Positions 26,104-38,187 are shown, numbered from the stretch's first letter. The stretch is DNA of 64,000 nt from Epiperipatus broadwayi (GCA_028023455.1 JAQFVV010000012.1:6362499-6426498); one strand, 5' to 3'. Made by a program: numbers and translations. Notes: generated by a model from the sequence alone, not told the origin.

Positions 26104-27981
26104 TTAATTTAAAATGTTATAATAATATGCAAATAAAAAAGAATATTTAAATTATGAATTGTTTTTTATTGTTAACAATAAGAGGAAAATGAATAAATCA
26201 AATTCCCTATTAAAAATACCTATTGATTTTTTTTTTTAATTTTTATATAATGTTTAAAGCTTTTGGAGAGATAATTCTATTTTTGCTTAAATGAAATATA
26301 GATCTGAAAAATTGCTAGGCAAAACGTTCACTGTAAAAAAGATAATTTAAATTGTTAGTAGATAGAAAATTTACTTAATAACACATTTAATTTTTAAAAA
26401 TCTGAACTTACTATTATGTAAAGAATGAGAATAGATAATTGCTTTCCTAGGAAGAAATAAAATAAACTTAAATATGGGAAAACCATCTTTCTGTAAACAA
26501 AACTGTTTAAAAACCAGCCTTTTATGCAATATTTAATAATTACAGAGATGTTCAGTATTTCAAATATGCAAAAATTACAAAGTACTTCATAGAAGATTAA
26601 GATTAATGATATCTCAGAAAATATAATTAAAACTAAAATAATATCCAAGCATCAAGGTATTATTTTGTTAAACAAAGTTTATTCTCTAATGTTATGTAAA
26701 CAAAGAAAAATAAAAGTTAATAACTACTAATCAAAGGCGTTATTGATCTACACAAGTAATTTTTTTTTCTTTATCAAAATTATTTAATAGTTATGCATAC
26801 TGATTGTTGTTTTCAAATATTGATATTTGTAACTCTCAAGATCATTGTAATTGTTAATAGTTTTCTTTTGTTTAAATAAATTAAATTGTGAAAATATGGA
26901 AAAATCATATTTTTATAAACAAATACTACTGCAAATGGGTACAAATTTGTACTTGAACAAAATGTACTCTCAATTATTTTAAATATTTGGATAATAGATA
27001 TTAAAAATAACATTTTTTTAATTATATAAAGAGAGTCAATAAAAAAAATTCAAATCTTCAAGATAATTCATTTAGTCAAGTTTTTAAGTGCTTTTCAATC
27101 ATTATAGCAATTCTGGAAATTGACTAAAGAGACCTCTATGCTCAATATTTTAAGAAATAAATAATATTTTTACATATGGATGGAATCTAGAAATAGAGAA
27201 ATTATGAAAACTATATTAAAATAGCCTGCAAAGGATGAATATAAAAAAGAAGAAAAAAATGAAAAATGAGCTTAAGAAAGAAAGCAAAGGACAAGAAGAC
27301 TTGTAGAAGATATGCAGAATCAGTCTGATAATGAAGAAAGTATTAAAAAATATTAGTAATGCTTTCAAATCTTTTATTTTTCTTATAATGTCTTAATTAA
27401 TCAGATTAATTTTTTAATATATATATATATATGAATTTACAATTTTTTATATTTTTAGAAACTAAAATAAAAAATTTAAATAAATATTTAATAAATCTTG
27501 ATTTTCTTTTTCTTTAAGACTTGTAGTATTATTTACTCTTCACTAATCTTCTTAGATTTAAGGAAGGTTAGAGGTCATTTCTTTTTTTTTTTTCATTTAG
27601 ACAAATATTTCTGTTTTAATCCTTTTGAAATTATTCAGAATTTTTTCTGAAGCAAATGAAATTCATAAAATATTTTGATAAAAACTAGATATTTATTAAA
27701 TAAATCTAAGTTTAAGCCTTCACTACATATTTTGTTAATTTTTTTTTTAATATATAGTTTGATTTTTTCTTAAAACTAAATATCATGTGTTTCCTCCAAT
27801 TTATTTCGTCTACATAAAGACTAATGATCACTCTCTCAACACTCTAACACAACACTAGTAATCTCTAAATAATTAGTAAATATGAAATGATATTTAATTA
27901 ACAACTGATTTCTGTTTAATTTGTGTAGAAGACACTGTTTAACAGCATTATATTGAAGAAAGTTGGATCTGAAAATTACCA
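26104..27981. other. AT-rich stretch without gene
   Basis: ORFs at 26394-26648 and 26813-27013 (-) are Ile/Leu/Phe-rich and without motifs. No repeat or RNA gene recognised, apart from a (TA)n run near 27418-27432. Confidence 0.5.
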
Positions 27982-28293
27982 ATGGTGTACAAGATGACAT
28001 GCCCTCAGGCAAACTGTGGAGCAGTATACTATGGTGAGACTCGGGCCACTATAAACAATAGAGTGGCTCAACACAAATACTTATACACAAGAGTATTAAG
28101 CAGAAATGAAGGTAACTCAGTGTTTGTGGACCACCAAAAAGCAGCTAATCATGAATTTGAACCTGCAAGTGCTAGAATAATTTCCACTGAAAGAAATGAT
28201 GTCAAAAGGAAGGTTAAAGAAGCATGGTATATAGCAAGAGATATGAAGACAATAAAAAGGAAGGATGCATGCTTTTCTATTTCAAAGAGATAG
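27982..28293 (+). pseudogene. Penelope-like element fragment: GIY-YIG endonuclease
   Basis: A 103-codon open frame is a GIY-YIG nuclease domain of PLE type. It has MTCPQANCG before the core GAVYYGETRATINNRVAQHK, then a central FVDHQKAANHEFEP segment, and a C-terminal RKVKEAWYIARD matching the ...REA..I... tail of these proteins. The tyrosines and the catalytic arginine of the core (T-R-x-T-I-N-N-R) and the downstream glutamate (KEAW) are present, so the domain itself is intact although no RT precedes it. The ATG is internal to the ancestral protein. It differs from the fragment at 19687-20374, so at least two PLE lineages left copies. Confidence 0.85.
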
Positions 28294-28400
28294 ACAATAT
28301 AAATGAGCTTGCATAGATTTGCATAAATTATTATGGTTGAAGGCTATGAATATGGAGATGAAAGGTCTGAAAGCGCTTAGCCTTAAGAAATATTAATGCA
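28294..28400 (+). mobile_element. PLE 3' non-coding end
   Basis: Directly after the GIY-YIG stop the sequence holds GAGATGAAAGGTCTGAAAGC and then GCTTAGCC. It resembles the conserved PLE terminal segment and the relic at 23890-23955. The order ATGA, short stem, GAAA is hammerhead-like, but the core is degenerate. Confidence 0.5.
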
Positions 28401-29221
28401 ATTTTAAGAATTTAATTTCACTATATATGTCAAGCATATTAAATCTTGTTAGATTAAAATGATTAAATGTTAAAAAGTTTTAGACTATTATTTTTAATAA
28501 TATAGTAAATGTAAAAGATATCTAAATTTATAAAAAAAAGCGTAATAATATCCTTACACTTTGCAAACTGACTTTTGATTAAGTACGAGAGAATAATTGA
28601 ATATTATTGTCTGCAAATAGTGTTAAAATATGGGATATTGCTGACTAAATAATAGCAATTTTTTCACTTTGGAGTAAAAGCACTTTTAATGATAGTATTT
28701 TTCTAATTTTTATAGATCATCACGCATTCATAGTTTGAAATTATATTTTAACTAAAATAGTCTACTCATAAAACTAATGTCAGATTGTTGCTGAAGACAT
28801 TGGAGTGCTTAAGTGTATGTTTATCTCCATAGTAATTTTCTTCTTCATTGTTCTTTTTACTACAGTGCTTCATAATTCCATGATTTCTTTTTAGTAAGCT
28901 GTGATTTATAACCATAGTTGATCCTAGAAGGGTTTTACTTTTTTCATAGTTATTCACTCCATCTATCATATTTGTTATGACTTATAATGAATAATTAAAC
29001 AAATTAATGAGTTTAATGTTGATTCTTCATTCACAATTTCAAAGTTTTTAAACTCAGACTGGCTTATAAAATAATATCACAATTACTGTTAGATATAATT
29101 TATTATTGTTTTGGCATCCTTTCTAAAAAACAGCAGTTACATTGATATATATTAACTTTTTTTTCTTCTAAGAACTATCTAAAAATAGCTTTAATATATA
29201 TATGTATATACACATATGTAT
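28401..29221. other. AT-rich stretch without gene
   Basis: Nothing recognised. The ORF at 28766-28969 (-) has no motif and is not supported. Confidence 0.5.
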
Positions 29222-29832
29222 ATATTAATGTGAAAAATACTCATACAGGGCTTAAATATAAAATTTTAATAATATTTATTATACCAAGTATACTTTCAAT
29301 GTATTCATATCATATTTATGGTCAATCTGCCGAAAACATAAATTTTGCACTGATTTAAATGCTACTTTTTTGATTCATTACATATTCATTTTGCGTAATG
29401 AACTGTGCCTTTTTATTTTACACTTGTGATCATTTGTCTCTTCACACATAACTTTAACAGCACTTGGACCACATCTATTTTTTATACAAAAAATCTAAGG
29501 TTAAGCCTAAAGTGTTTAATCCATCCATCTTTCATAATCATAAAAGATAACCTGACCAGAGCTGTGATCCAAGTTCTATTAAAGTTATGTGCAAAGAGAG
29601 AATCAATTGCAAACATAAAATAAAAGAGGCATGGTTCATTACACAAAATGAATATGTAATGATTGTGTAATGAACCACAAAAACTAATAGCATTTAAATC
29701 AGCAAAAAATTAATGTTCTCAATAGACTGCCAATGAATATGATGTGAATGCATCTAAAGTATACTCTATAATAATAAATATTATTAAAGTTTTGTATTTA
29801 AACTCTGTATGAGTATTTTTTCACTTTAATAT
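29222..29832. mobile_element. Long foldback element (about 610 bp)
   Basis: A near-complete inverted repeat. The left arm starts ATATTAATGTGAAAAATACT and the right arm ends GTATTTTTTCACTTTAATAT. Inner segments also pair: TCACACATAACTTTAACAGC near 29441 with its complement near 29585. The arms are therefore about 280 bp with a short centre. The right arm contains a nested palindrome built on GGTTCATTACACAA (29637-29681). The ORF at 29405-29623 is arm sequence, not a gene. Class unknown; no convincing target duplication. Confidence 0.82.
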
Positions 29833-29860
29833 TTAGAATGACAGAGTATGGAATAGTAAT

Positions 29861-29868
29861 TACACGCG

Positions 29869-29900
<32 letters not shown>
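29861..29900. repeat. (CA)n(TA)n microsatellite
   Basis: A CA run followed by a TA run, interrupted once by CGCG near the start. Confidence 0.95.
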
Positions 29901-32827
29901 ACCATTAGATACAAGTCAACACTTAGACAATCCCAATATAGATAACAATTAACAATTTCAAACTGTTGTCAAAGCAACCTTATTACATATATATATTAAC
30001 AATATAATATAAAATTATAAATAAATAAATATCTTATCAAACTGCCTATAATGATGGATGCCAAATTATAATAGTATAAAATAAAAATAAATCAATAAAC
30101 TAAACTAATTAATTTATCTAATATGCTGGACACCAAAAATGTAATAAAAGAAATAATTATTTCAGCTTAACAGGATAGTAATTAAGAAAACATTGGTTTA
30201 ACATTTATTAATCATTTAGTCACTATAATGGCAAAATATAACTGATGAATTTGTTTCCATGCTAATTATTATCATGCTACATGATAAAGCACCAAAATAT
30301 AATAATATAAATAAATAAATATTAATCAAACTTCACATTTACAGCACCAAATGTAATAATTCTTATTTCTGATAAAAGATCTTATTTATACTCTACTTGG
30401 GTTGCCAAATATAAAGTTAATAAAATACATAAAGCATGCAAAATGTTCATTTAATGTTCTGGTTAGCAAATAATATGATATTTGAATAATAAATATATGT
30501 GTACATATTATAATGGTAAAATTCATAGTTCAGGTTTTTCTATAACAGTAGATAATTTTGATCCTGGATACCATAATTTCAAAAGATATATAATAATATA
30601 CCTTCAAGATATATAATGTAAACTTTAGTTCAAATAAGTAATAAGTTGATTCAAATAAAAAAAATTTAATTCAAATGTATAATAATACTAACTAATTCAA
30701 TGATGATGATCTATAATTTAAAAATATAAATACTCCCAAAAATATTTTATTTGTTTTTCAGTTTCAATAAAAAGAAACTCAAAGGCACTAAACCTCCTAA
30801 AAAGAAAGTTTACTTTTGGAAATGTTTTAAAGGAATGATCATCATCAATAATTATCACCATCCCAGTATGTCCACCAGTGAAATACATGATTTCTTAGGG
30901 CTGTGAATATTAACTAGCATATGGATGTAAAAAGCATATATTTGTATTGGGTTACAAACACAAACTAAATGAATTAATAAAAAATGTAACAAGTTAATAA
31001 TAATGCATAAATAAAACTGCTGTGTCTATACTTGATATAATCAACATAAGCATAAAAATATCATAATAACAGGAGAAATTTTATGTTTAAGCTATGGTTC
31101 AAGTTTAAGGTATTATGGTATTCATAATGATAAAACCTTACCACATTAAATATTGAATCAATCATTAACAATTCTTTTAATATTTTACTGTTATCTTTTT
31201 CCAGTGATGATCTTTTCCTTGATACTGGTGATGTTAGAGAGAGTAAATACAACAGCATTGGAGCTATTTGGAGGTCTAGAGTAATTTATATGGCACTATC
31301 CATTTCTTCCTTCACAGCATTACAGAAGCTTTTCAAACTTCAGCATTAATTTCTGGATCTGATTGCATGGTGATAGATTTCTTATCATACTGACTGTTAT
31401 AAATGGAGAATTGACAAATATTTTGTTTTAGTCAATACAATATGGCTTATGGTAGAAAAAAGAGTTTTAATTAGTGGTTCAGCATTGATCACGGCAACAT
31501 GAGTGCAATAGTAGACTGTCCTCTAATACAAATCAATATGGAATGAACTGATGGTATCCTAGAATTAAAATGCTTGTTTCAGATCTATTTATACTTAATT
31601 GATGTTATTGAAACAACATGGTTTTCAAATAACATATATGTCATCATCTAGGGAATATATGACCTTTGCATTCTTACAACAATATATTTTTTAAAAAACA
31701 TCCTGTTTACTTTCTTTAAAAAATGTTATGGATACAAATTTTATGTACATTATATCATTTTTTTATGAATAAAAGAAAAGAGAAAAAAACAGTTTTTCTT
31801 TTCACTTGCTTTTAATTTACATTTCGTAACAGAAGAAGAAAAATTCACTGCCAACTTGTAAATTTTAATTATAACTTTTAAAATATTATCAATTCCAAAA
31901 TTTTTATATTTTTTTCAAATTCACCATCAGATTTTTTTATAAAAATGAGCAAGTTGTTTAATTAAAACTTCCATTTGGAAGACAGACTAAATATGGTTCA
32001 AATTTAGATTTAAAAAAAAAACAAAACTGCTCAATTTAAATACTTTTATGTATCAAAAGCATTTTTCTTTCTTCCTTTACAATATTATCATTCTCTTGTT
32101 TCTCAAATATTACAAAATAATACTTAATAATCTTTAATAATGTGCATGAATTAATTTTTCTTTTAATCTTTAGGCAGTTTACAGTTTTATTTCTCAAGTG
32201 ACACACTTATATATTGCACATACATAAATAAAAGTTCTATATTTACTAATCAGTTCACATGAGTTTGTATTTAACACATTTTTTTTCCTCTGCATTGTTA
32301 TAATATAACTAATCTAGGCTACTATATATATATACAGAGATTCTCAAAGTTTATATTAATTTATCTACTAAAGATTATAGAGAATCAATTTAATTAATAA
32401 AATAAAAATTTATTTACATCAACAATAATAATAATAAAACAAAAACAAAAAATTTAAGTAGCAATTAAAATATTCATTGTTGAGTTGTTTAATCCTGAAT
32501 TAATCATCATTTCACTATTATATGTGTTATATAGCTTTATAAATGTAACTGCCATGTGGTGTGAACAATAGACTGAAAAAATCAAAAATATATATATTAT
32601 AGTAGCATAAATATTTCCAAATAAATACATAAAATATATTTTCAAATTTTCATGAGTATGTTTATTTTATTATTTTATTATAACAATAAACATAAGCTCA
32701 TTAATTTATATACATAAAATATAATATAAACATTTATTAAATTTATATTTTCTTCAATATCACCCACAATTATTTATACATAATAAGCTGTTTTCTTTTA
32801 AATATAATTGAAAAAAACCAAACAAAC
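29901..32827. other. AT-rich stretch with one more complex patch
   Basis: 30840-30880 has CATCATC/CATCCCAG motifs. 31170-31560 is less AT-rich and looks like an old repeat, but no protein or RNA similarity is evident on either strand. The ORFs at 31061 and 32454 (-) are not supported. Confidence 0.4.
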
Positions 32828-33663
32828 ATACTTCTTATTTAATTACGATAGAATGACAGCCTGTTAAGCTAATTGCGCAGACGCTGTGAGAATGTTATTA
32901 ATAAATGAATACCTTTGAACAACCACATGATATAGTATTTGTATAAGAGTAAAAAGGAATCCAAAAGGAATCCTCTTACCCTTACGACTCAAATGTTTAT
33001 ATATGACCAAATCTAAAGTAGTTGTAACGAAGGCGTGACCACATATTTTTTAATTTTTTTTATTATTTAACAATAAAAAAAATTAAATATATAAATTTTT
33101 TTAATTTTTATTATAAAAAAAAAACATTTTAATTAATAATGGATTTTATAAAAATAATTCCTTTAAAAACCCAATTTATTATTTTTTTAGAAAAAGGAAT
33201 CAAAAGGAATCCTCTTACCCTTATACTCAAATGTTTATTGACCAAACTAGGAGTAATGAGGCGTGACCACATAATAGTCACTTTAAATTACTATATATAA
33301 TGTCTGTATGAATGACGCCGATTAGTTTCGTTTAGAGTGGCGTTTAGTAAATTCTAGAAAATTTCATCGGCGTCATTCATACAGACATTATATATAGTAA
33401 TTTAAAGTGACTATTATGTGGTCACGCCTTCGTTACAACTACTTTAGATTTGCTCATATATAAACATTTGAGTCGTAAGGGTAAGAGGATTCCTTTTGGA
33501 TTCCTTTTTACTCTTATACAAATACTATATCATGTGGTTGTTCGAAGGTATTCATTTATTAATAACATTCTCACAGCGTCTGCACAATTAGCTTAACAGG
33601 CTGTCATTCTATCGTAATTATAATCGCACGCAAGACGTTATAAAATAAATACTTCTTATTTAA
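32828..33663. mobile_element. Long foldback with 15-bp target-site duplication
   Basis: ATACTTCTTATTTAA occurs at 32828-32842 and 33649-33663. Just inside, arms of about 200 bp pair: 32841-33041 (starting AATTACGATAGAATGACAGC) with 33418-33619. An inner, almost perfect inverted repeat (about 33258-33322 with 33365-33430) surrounds a 40-bp loop. A partial direct copy of the left arm is at about 33190-33272, separated from it by an AT-rich spacer. The right arm reads CTCATATATAAACATTTG, a TATA-like site also present in the foldback at 62912-63274. About 29 bp at the right end are unpaired. Long TSDs argue for retroposition, not a DNA transposon. No ORF. Confidence 0.85.
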
Positions 33664-35539
33664 ATAAATTTAAATTATAATTAGAAATATATTGTTTCGA
33701 TTTTGTTTATTATTTACTTTAATCTTTTCTCTTTTGGTAATGCTATATTTTCCTGTATACTAAACAAACACATGCATTCTAAAAAAAATAAAGAATATTT
33801 TAAAAAAAAAATTATACTACTTCTTAAATCTGCTTCTTTTACTCACAAAGATTGCCAGTCAAATTATAATTCCATGTAAATAATACTTATTATATACCAA
33901 ACTACTGTGATTTATTCATATATTTTATATAAATACACACAAAAAAATAATTTACAGTTCAAAATGTTTTGGAGATTCTGCTGAAAATCCCATTATATTT
34001 CTTGTAATGTGAAGTAGATAGACATTGTATTAAAATCAAGATATATTACAACTTAAAAGTGTTCCAAAATTTTTTCCATCTTGATGATGTTTTTATTTTT
34101 AAACAAAATATTCCAACATTAAATTTTTTATAAAAAGCTTTATTTAGATAACATAAACAGTAGTTGTCAAAATTTTCATATATTCCATAAAATATAGCAC
34201 TTAAATTCAATATTTAGCACAATGAGATGATTTTATTATCCAATGTTATTATTTAGATTCCCAAAACACATGAAGTCTTTATAACAAATGTTTACAAAGT
34301 TAGCCTATCATATCCATAATTAAGACTTCAAATAAAATTATTGATGTACACAATGCATAAACTTTTACATGGTTTAATTATCAAGATAAAAATTGAGGAT
34401 GTCCAAATTAAGATCAGGAGCTTAAATAGTTTTATCCCAATGATGTCATACTTATGTCATTGCACTAGATATTGTTTCTATGGCATTTTACTTTGACAAT
34501 TCAAGCTCAGCTTATTTCTATGGTCCTTGCTATTAAGAATAAAATTTATCTATATGTTCACTCAATAAAAGTCCTTGTGAAGATATTGACAATTGTTAAC
34601 ATTAAAATATTTTTTAAACTTTATAAAATAAATATACAATATGTTTTAAGATAATATTTAAAAAAAAAAAAACACATAAATTTTCAAATTAAAAAAAACC
34701 TATAAATACATCTTTAAAATCATATTTTAAATAAAATATAGACTTTTTTTTATTAATCTACGTTATATATTATAATTAATATTTTTTAATACCCATTTTA
34801 AAGAATTACATATTTTAAAATAACGAATTGGATATATAACATTTAATGTTTTTGAATTATCCCAAAACATATAATACATATACATGCACACACATATTTT
34901 AAATAATAATTTAATACCTTATTTGTTTATGTTTACATATTAATTTTCAAATGTATATAAATAAAATGTCAACAAATGTGTTTATTAATATGTACATTCT
35001 TTCGATATTATCATTATATATATAATCCATTTATATACTCCCTAACATAATATATATACATCAATTTTATTACATCATCTTAAGAATATAAAAATACTAA
35101 TTTAAAAATTACCACACAAATTACCATTTTGATACTCTTAAAAAATACATATGCGATTTTACATTAGGATGTATTGTCAAAATTATTTTTTAATAATGAA
35201 GTAATAAACTGTTTGATTATTTTCAAACTAATTTGGAACTAAAATAAAAAAAATAAACCAACAATGTTTTTGTTTATAATGACACCAAGTTTAAATTTAG
35301 GTTATAAATTTATATAAATTATCATTTTTAATCATTATTAATCAACTGCAAAGTGAAAACTTCCAAATTTCCCCAATTCATTGTTTTCCCCCATGTTTCT
35401 CTACTGATTTTATTCATCATATATGCAGTCTTTCAGTTATTCATCTATTTTTTTTATCCCTTCTAATAATATATTTAGTCAAATTTAATTTTATACTTTT
35501 AATTTTTTAATAAAATCAAAAATACCAGTTTGTTTTTAC
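33664..35539. other. AT-rich stretch without gene
   Basis: Extremely A+T-rich. The ORF at 34472-34654 is not supported. No repeats recognised. Confidence 0.5.
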
Positions 35540-35854
35540 ACTCATGTGGTTCACTTTAATTCATTTTTGTTAATTTCAAAATAAATCTGTAATAGTAAAC
35601 TGTTAGATATGAAGTTCTTGTAGTGGTTTGTATTAAGTGTTCATTCTCCCAGTTTTATATAGAACTGATCAAATACATTTCTTTAAAATCTTTTTTTTAA
35701 GCATATAAGTATATTTCCTTTTAATATTAAAATATTTCTATCAAAAGCATTTCATCCTAGATTTTATTTTTGGATTAATTTTATCCATTATAATTCCAGT
35801 AGTATCAATAATTTGTTCAACATATTTATAATCATTAGTTTTTTATAATTCATT

Positions 35855-35972
35855 ATGATCAATATCTTTTTTTCATATGTCAAATGCGTTGACAGGGAAG
35901 CGAACCCGGGCTAGCTGCTTGGAAGGCAGCTATGCTAACCACTAGGCCACCAGCGCTTGACATGATCAATAT
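35855..35972 (-). mobile_element. tRNA-Gly-like SINE, copy C, with 11-bp TSD
   Basis: ATGATCAATAT flanks the insertion (35855-35865 and 35962-35972). Minus strand: TGTCAAGCGCTGG leader and acceptor, box A GGCCTAGTGGTTAGC, anticodon arm GCTGC-CTTCCAA-GCAGC (TCC, Gly), box B GGGTTCGCTTCCC, then CAACGCATTTGACATATG and a short A run. It is the best-preserved copy, inserted inside the RTE remnant and therefore younger than it. Confidence 0.92.
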
Positions 35973-36445
35973 TTTTTTAAAAGCAATTGAACATTATTTT
36001 AGTTATTTTAGTATTTTCCTGCTTCTTAACTTTCATATATTGCCGTTGCAAACATTTTCTAAATCTCTGAAATAAATTATTTATAAAAATAATCACATTA
36101 TCTGCAAAATTTAGACAATTTAAATAATTTCTATTTAATTTTTATCATTAGCTTTATATTTTAATCACAAAACATTTTCTGTAAAATTGCTATAAAGAAT
36201 TTGGAGAAGCAAAATCTCAGTGATGCACTCCCTATGAGTATTACTAATCATAGGGTCACCATATAACCTATATACTGTGTTTGCATTTTGATAACTATTC
36301 TTTAGAATTTGACAATGTTATAGGCCTATGATTTAATATTTCAAAGATTTAATTATTGCTGAAGTACTTATAGAATCAAATGGCTTTTGTTATAATTTAC
36401 AAATCAAAATCAAAATAAAAGCTTATACTAACTGAAACATCCTTC

Positions 36446-36878
36446 ATCATTTCTTATTAAACAGGCAAAACTCACTAGATAGAGTAATCAATGGATTCCA
36501 GAGGCTTATGCATAAAATCCCCATCTAGTACCTACTTATCCAATATCCCCAGACTAGTTTTTTGACTTGTGGCCTTCATCAGTGAGGAGCCTTGGATCTG
36601 AGAGCAAGTCACCTCACTGATGAGTCCACAAGCCAGAAACTAGTCTGGGGATATTGTATGAGTAGCAAGTATTCTCACTGATGAAGACCACAAGCCAGAA
36701 ACTACTCTGGTGATATTGGATGAGTAGGCACTGGATGGGGATTTTATGCACGAGCCTCTGGCATCCATTGATTATTCTAGTGTGCAGTAAGTGGTGATAT
36801 GTATAGTGAGTTTTGCCTGTTTTAATAACAGTTATAAGCAAGCATAAGAAATGGTGATCATGTGATTATCATTTCTTA
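36446..36878. mobile_element. Hammerhead family 1 foldback with 11-bp TSD
   Basis: ATCATTTCTTA lies at 36446-36456 and 36868-36878. The left arm (36457-36605, inverted) starts TTAAACAGGCAAAACTC and meets a plus-oriented arm that ends GGTGATCATGTGAT. The hammerhead segment appears three times: inverted in the left arm, then twice in tandem (period 61 bp, from 36603 and from 36664) in the right arm. The end carries GCAAGCATAAG and E-box TCATGTGA (36858-36865). It interrupts the RTE remnant. The minus ORF at 36614-36841 is repeat sequence. Confidence 0.88.
36612..36650 (+). ncRNA. Hammerhead ribozyme motif, family 1
   Basis: Helix I pairs CCTCA (36612-36616) with TGGGG (36646-36650), with one G-U. 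The core CTGATGA is at 36617-36623. The helix II strand is GTCC-ACAA-GCCA, poorly paired in this copy; other copies have GGC/GCC. GAAA is at 36636-36639, helix III is C-TA-G plus A-U, and the cleavage triplet GTC ends at 36645. Core and cleavage site are intact but helix II is weak. A second copy follows at 36676-36714 with the triplet changed to CTC. Confidence 0.65.
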
Positions 36879-37655
36879 GTACTTGGTTTGATCAACTGGC
36901 TATACCTATTTTAAAATTCAATTTGTTTTTTCTTGATTTGACTTCAGAATTTTGTTAGACAAACTATAATGATTTTAACAAACATTTTTGTGTAGACTGA
37001 TAATAGATCAATATAGCCTTAATTTGAATATGATCCTATTTATTTTATTTCCTATTATTTGGTGACGTCATTTTTTAAAATAAGTTTTGTTGAACTTACT
37101 TTTATTCCAATATCAAGATATTGAAGAGAATTTTAATTATTTCTATAGTTTTACTTTTCATTTCTCATGTACATTTCTTAAGTCATTATTAATTCTTCTC
37201 CATATCATTTAAAAAAAATTCCAATATACTCAATTTTATTGAATTAATTATTTTTAAAGATTTCCATTTTCCTTTTAGCTTTTATATATTGCCTTACTTT
37301 ATTTACAAAACGAATGAATTGCTGTTTTTTTCTACTAAATATTTTTCTTAGTAGAATGTCAGTTATCTTCTTATTTATTTTATTCAAGAAAAATGATCTT
37401 CATAGTCCATTAATACCTCAAAAACATTTTAGGTTTACATTTAAATTAGGTTATTTATGAAGCTTAGATATATCAACTTTTGGCTTTCAATTTGCATGCA
37501 AATATATTTTGTAACTCCATAATTGCTAATCATTTATTGTGTTGAATCTATTAATTCTTATTAAATTCTTAAAATACATAATTTTTGTTAGTCATAATAT
37601 AATTCAATTTATCTGTATCTTTATTTCTGCATTGGATTTTCTTTCTCCCTCTCTC

Positions 37656-37702
<47 letters not shown>

Positions 37703-37975
37703 GGATGGATGGATGGATGGATGGATGGATGGATAGATAGATAGATAGATAGATAGATAGGTAGATAGTAGGTAGGTGGTAGGTAGGTGGTAGGTAGGTG
37801 GTAGGTAGGTGGTAGGTAGGTAGGTAGGTAGGTAGGTAGGTAGGTAGGTAGGTAGGTAGGTAGGTAGGTGGTAGGTAGGTAAGTAGGTAGGTAGGTAGGT
37901 AGGTGGTAGGTGGTGGTGGTAGGTAGGTAGGTGGGTAGGTAGGAGGTAGGTAGGTAGGTAGGAGGTAGATAGATG

Positions 37976-38040
<65 letters not shown>

Positions 38041-38187
38041 GTAGGTAGGTAGGTAGGTAGGTAGGTAGGTAGGTAGGTAGGTAGGTAGGTAGGTAGGTAG
38101 GTAGGTAGGTAGGTAGGAAGGAAGGAAGGTAGGTAGGTAGGTAGGTAGGTAGGTAGGTAGGTAGGTAGATAGGTAGATAGATAGATA
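37656..38187. repeat. Tetranucleotide array (GATA / GGAT / GTAG)
   Basis: About 530 bp of 4-bp repeats with blocks of GATA, then GGAT, GATA, a long GTAG block with irregular GGTGGTA interruptions, a second GATA block and a second GTAG block. The 217-codon minus ORF (YLPTYLP... and YLSI...) is an artefact of this array. Confidence 0.98.

Larger units (their letters stand above)
35540..37440 (-). pseudogene. RTE-type LINE remnant: reverse transcriptase and C-terminal region, twice interrupted
   Basis: Read on the minus strand from 37440 down. RRINNDLRNVHEK (near 37190) resembles the linker after the endonuclease. KPFDSISTSAIIKSLKY (about 36393-36343) is RT motif A (KAFDSI). KNSYQNANTVYRLYG follows, then motif B as FCFSKFFIAILQKMFCD (usual GVRQGDxxSPKLF). 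LNFADNVIIF is the catalytic F-A-D-D motif with the second Asp changed to Asn. Further on come YKYVEQIIDTTG (usual YLGQ), NPKIKSRMKCF and VFDQF, the thumb and C-terminal region. Stops and frameshifts are frequent. A SINE (35855-35972) and a hammerhead foldback (36446-36878) are inserted in it. It is complementary in content to the plus-strand copy at 14400-15830 and may be the same family. The part above 36900 is less certain. Confidence 0.82.

Noticed and set aside
32828-33663. Classic MITE of a cut-and-paste transposon
   Set aside because: The 15-bp flanking duplication and unpaired end do not fit the short fixed duplications of known DNA transposons.
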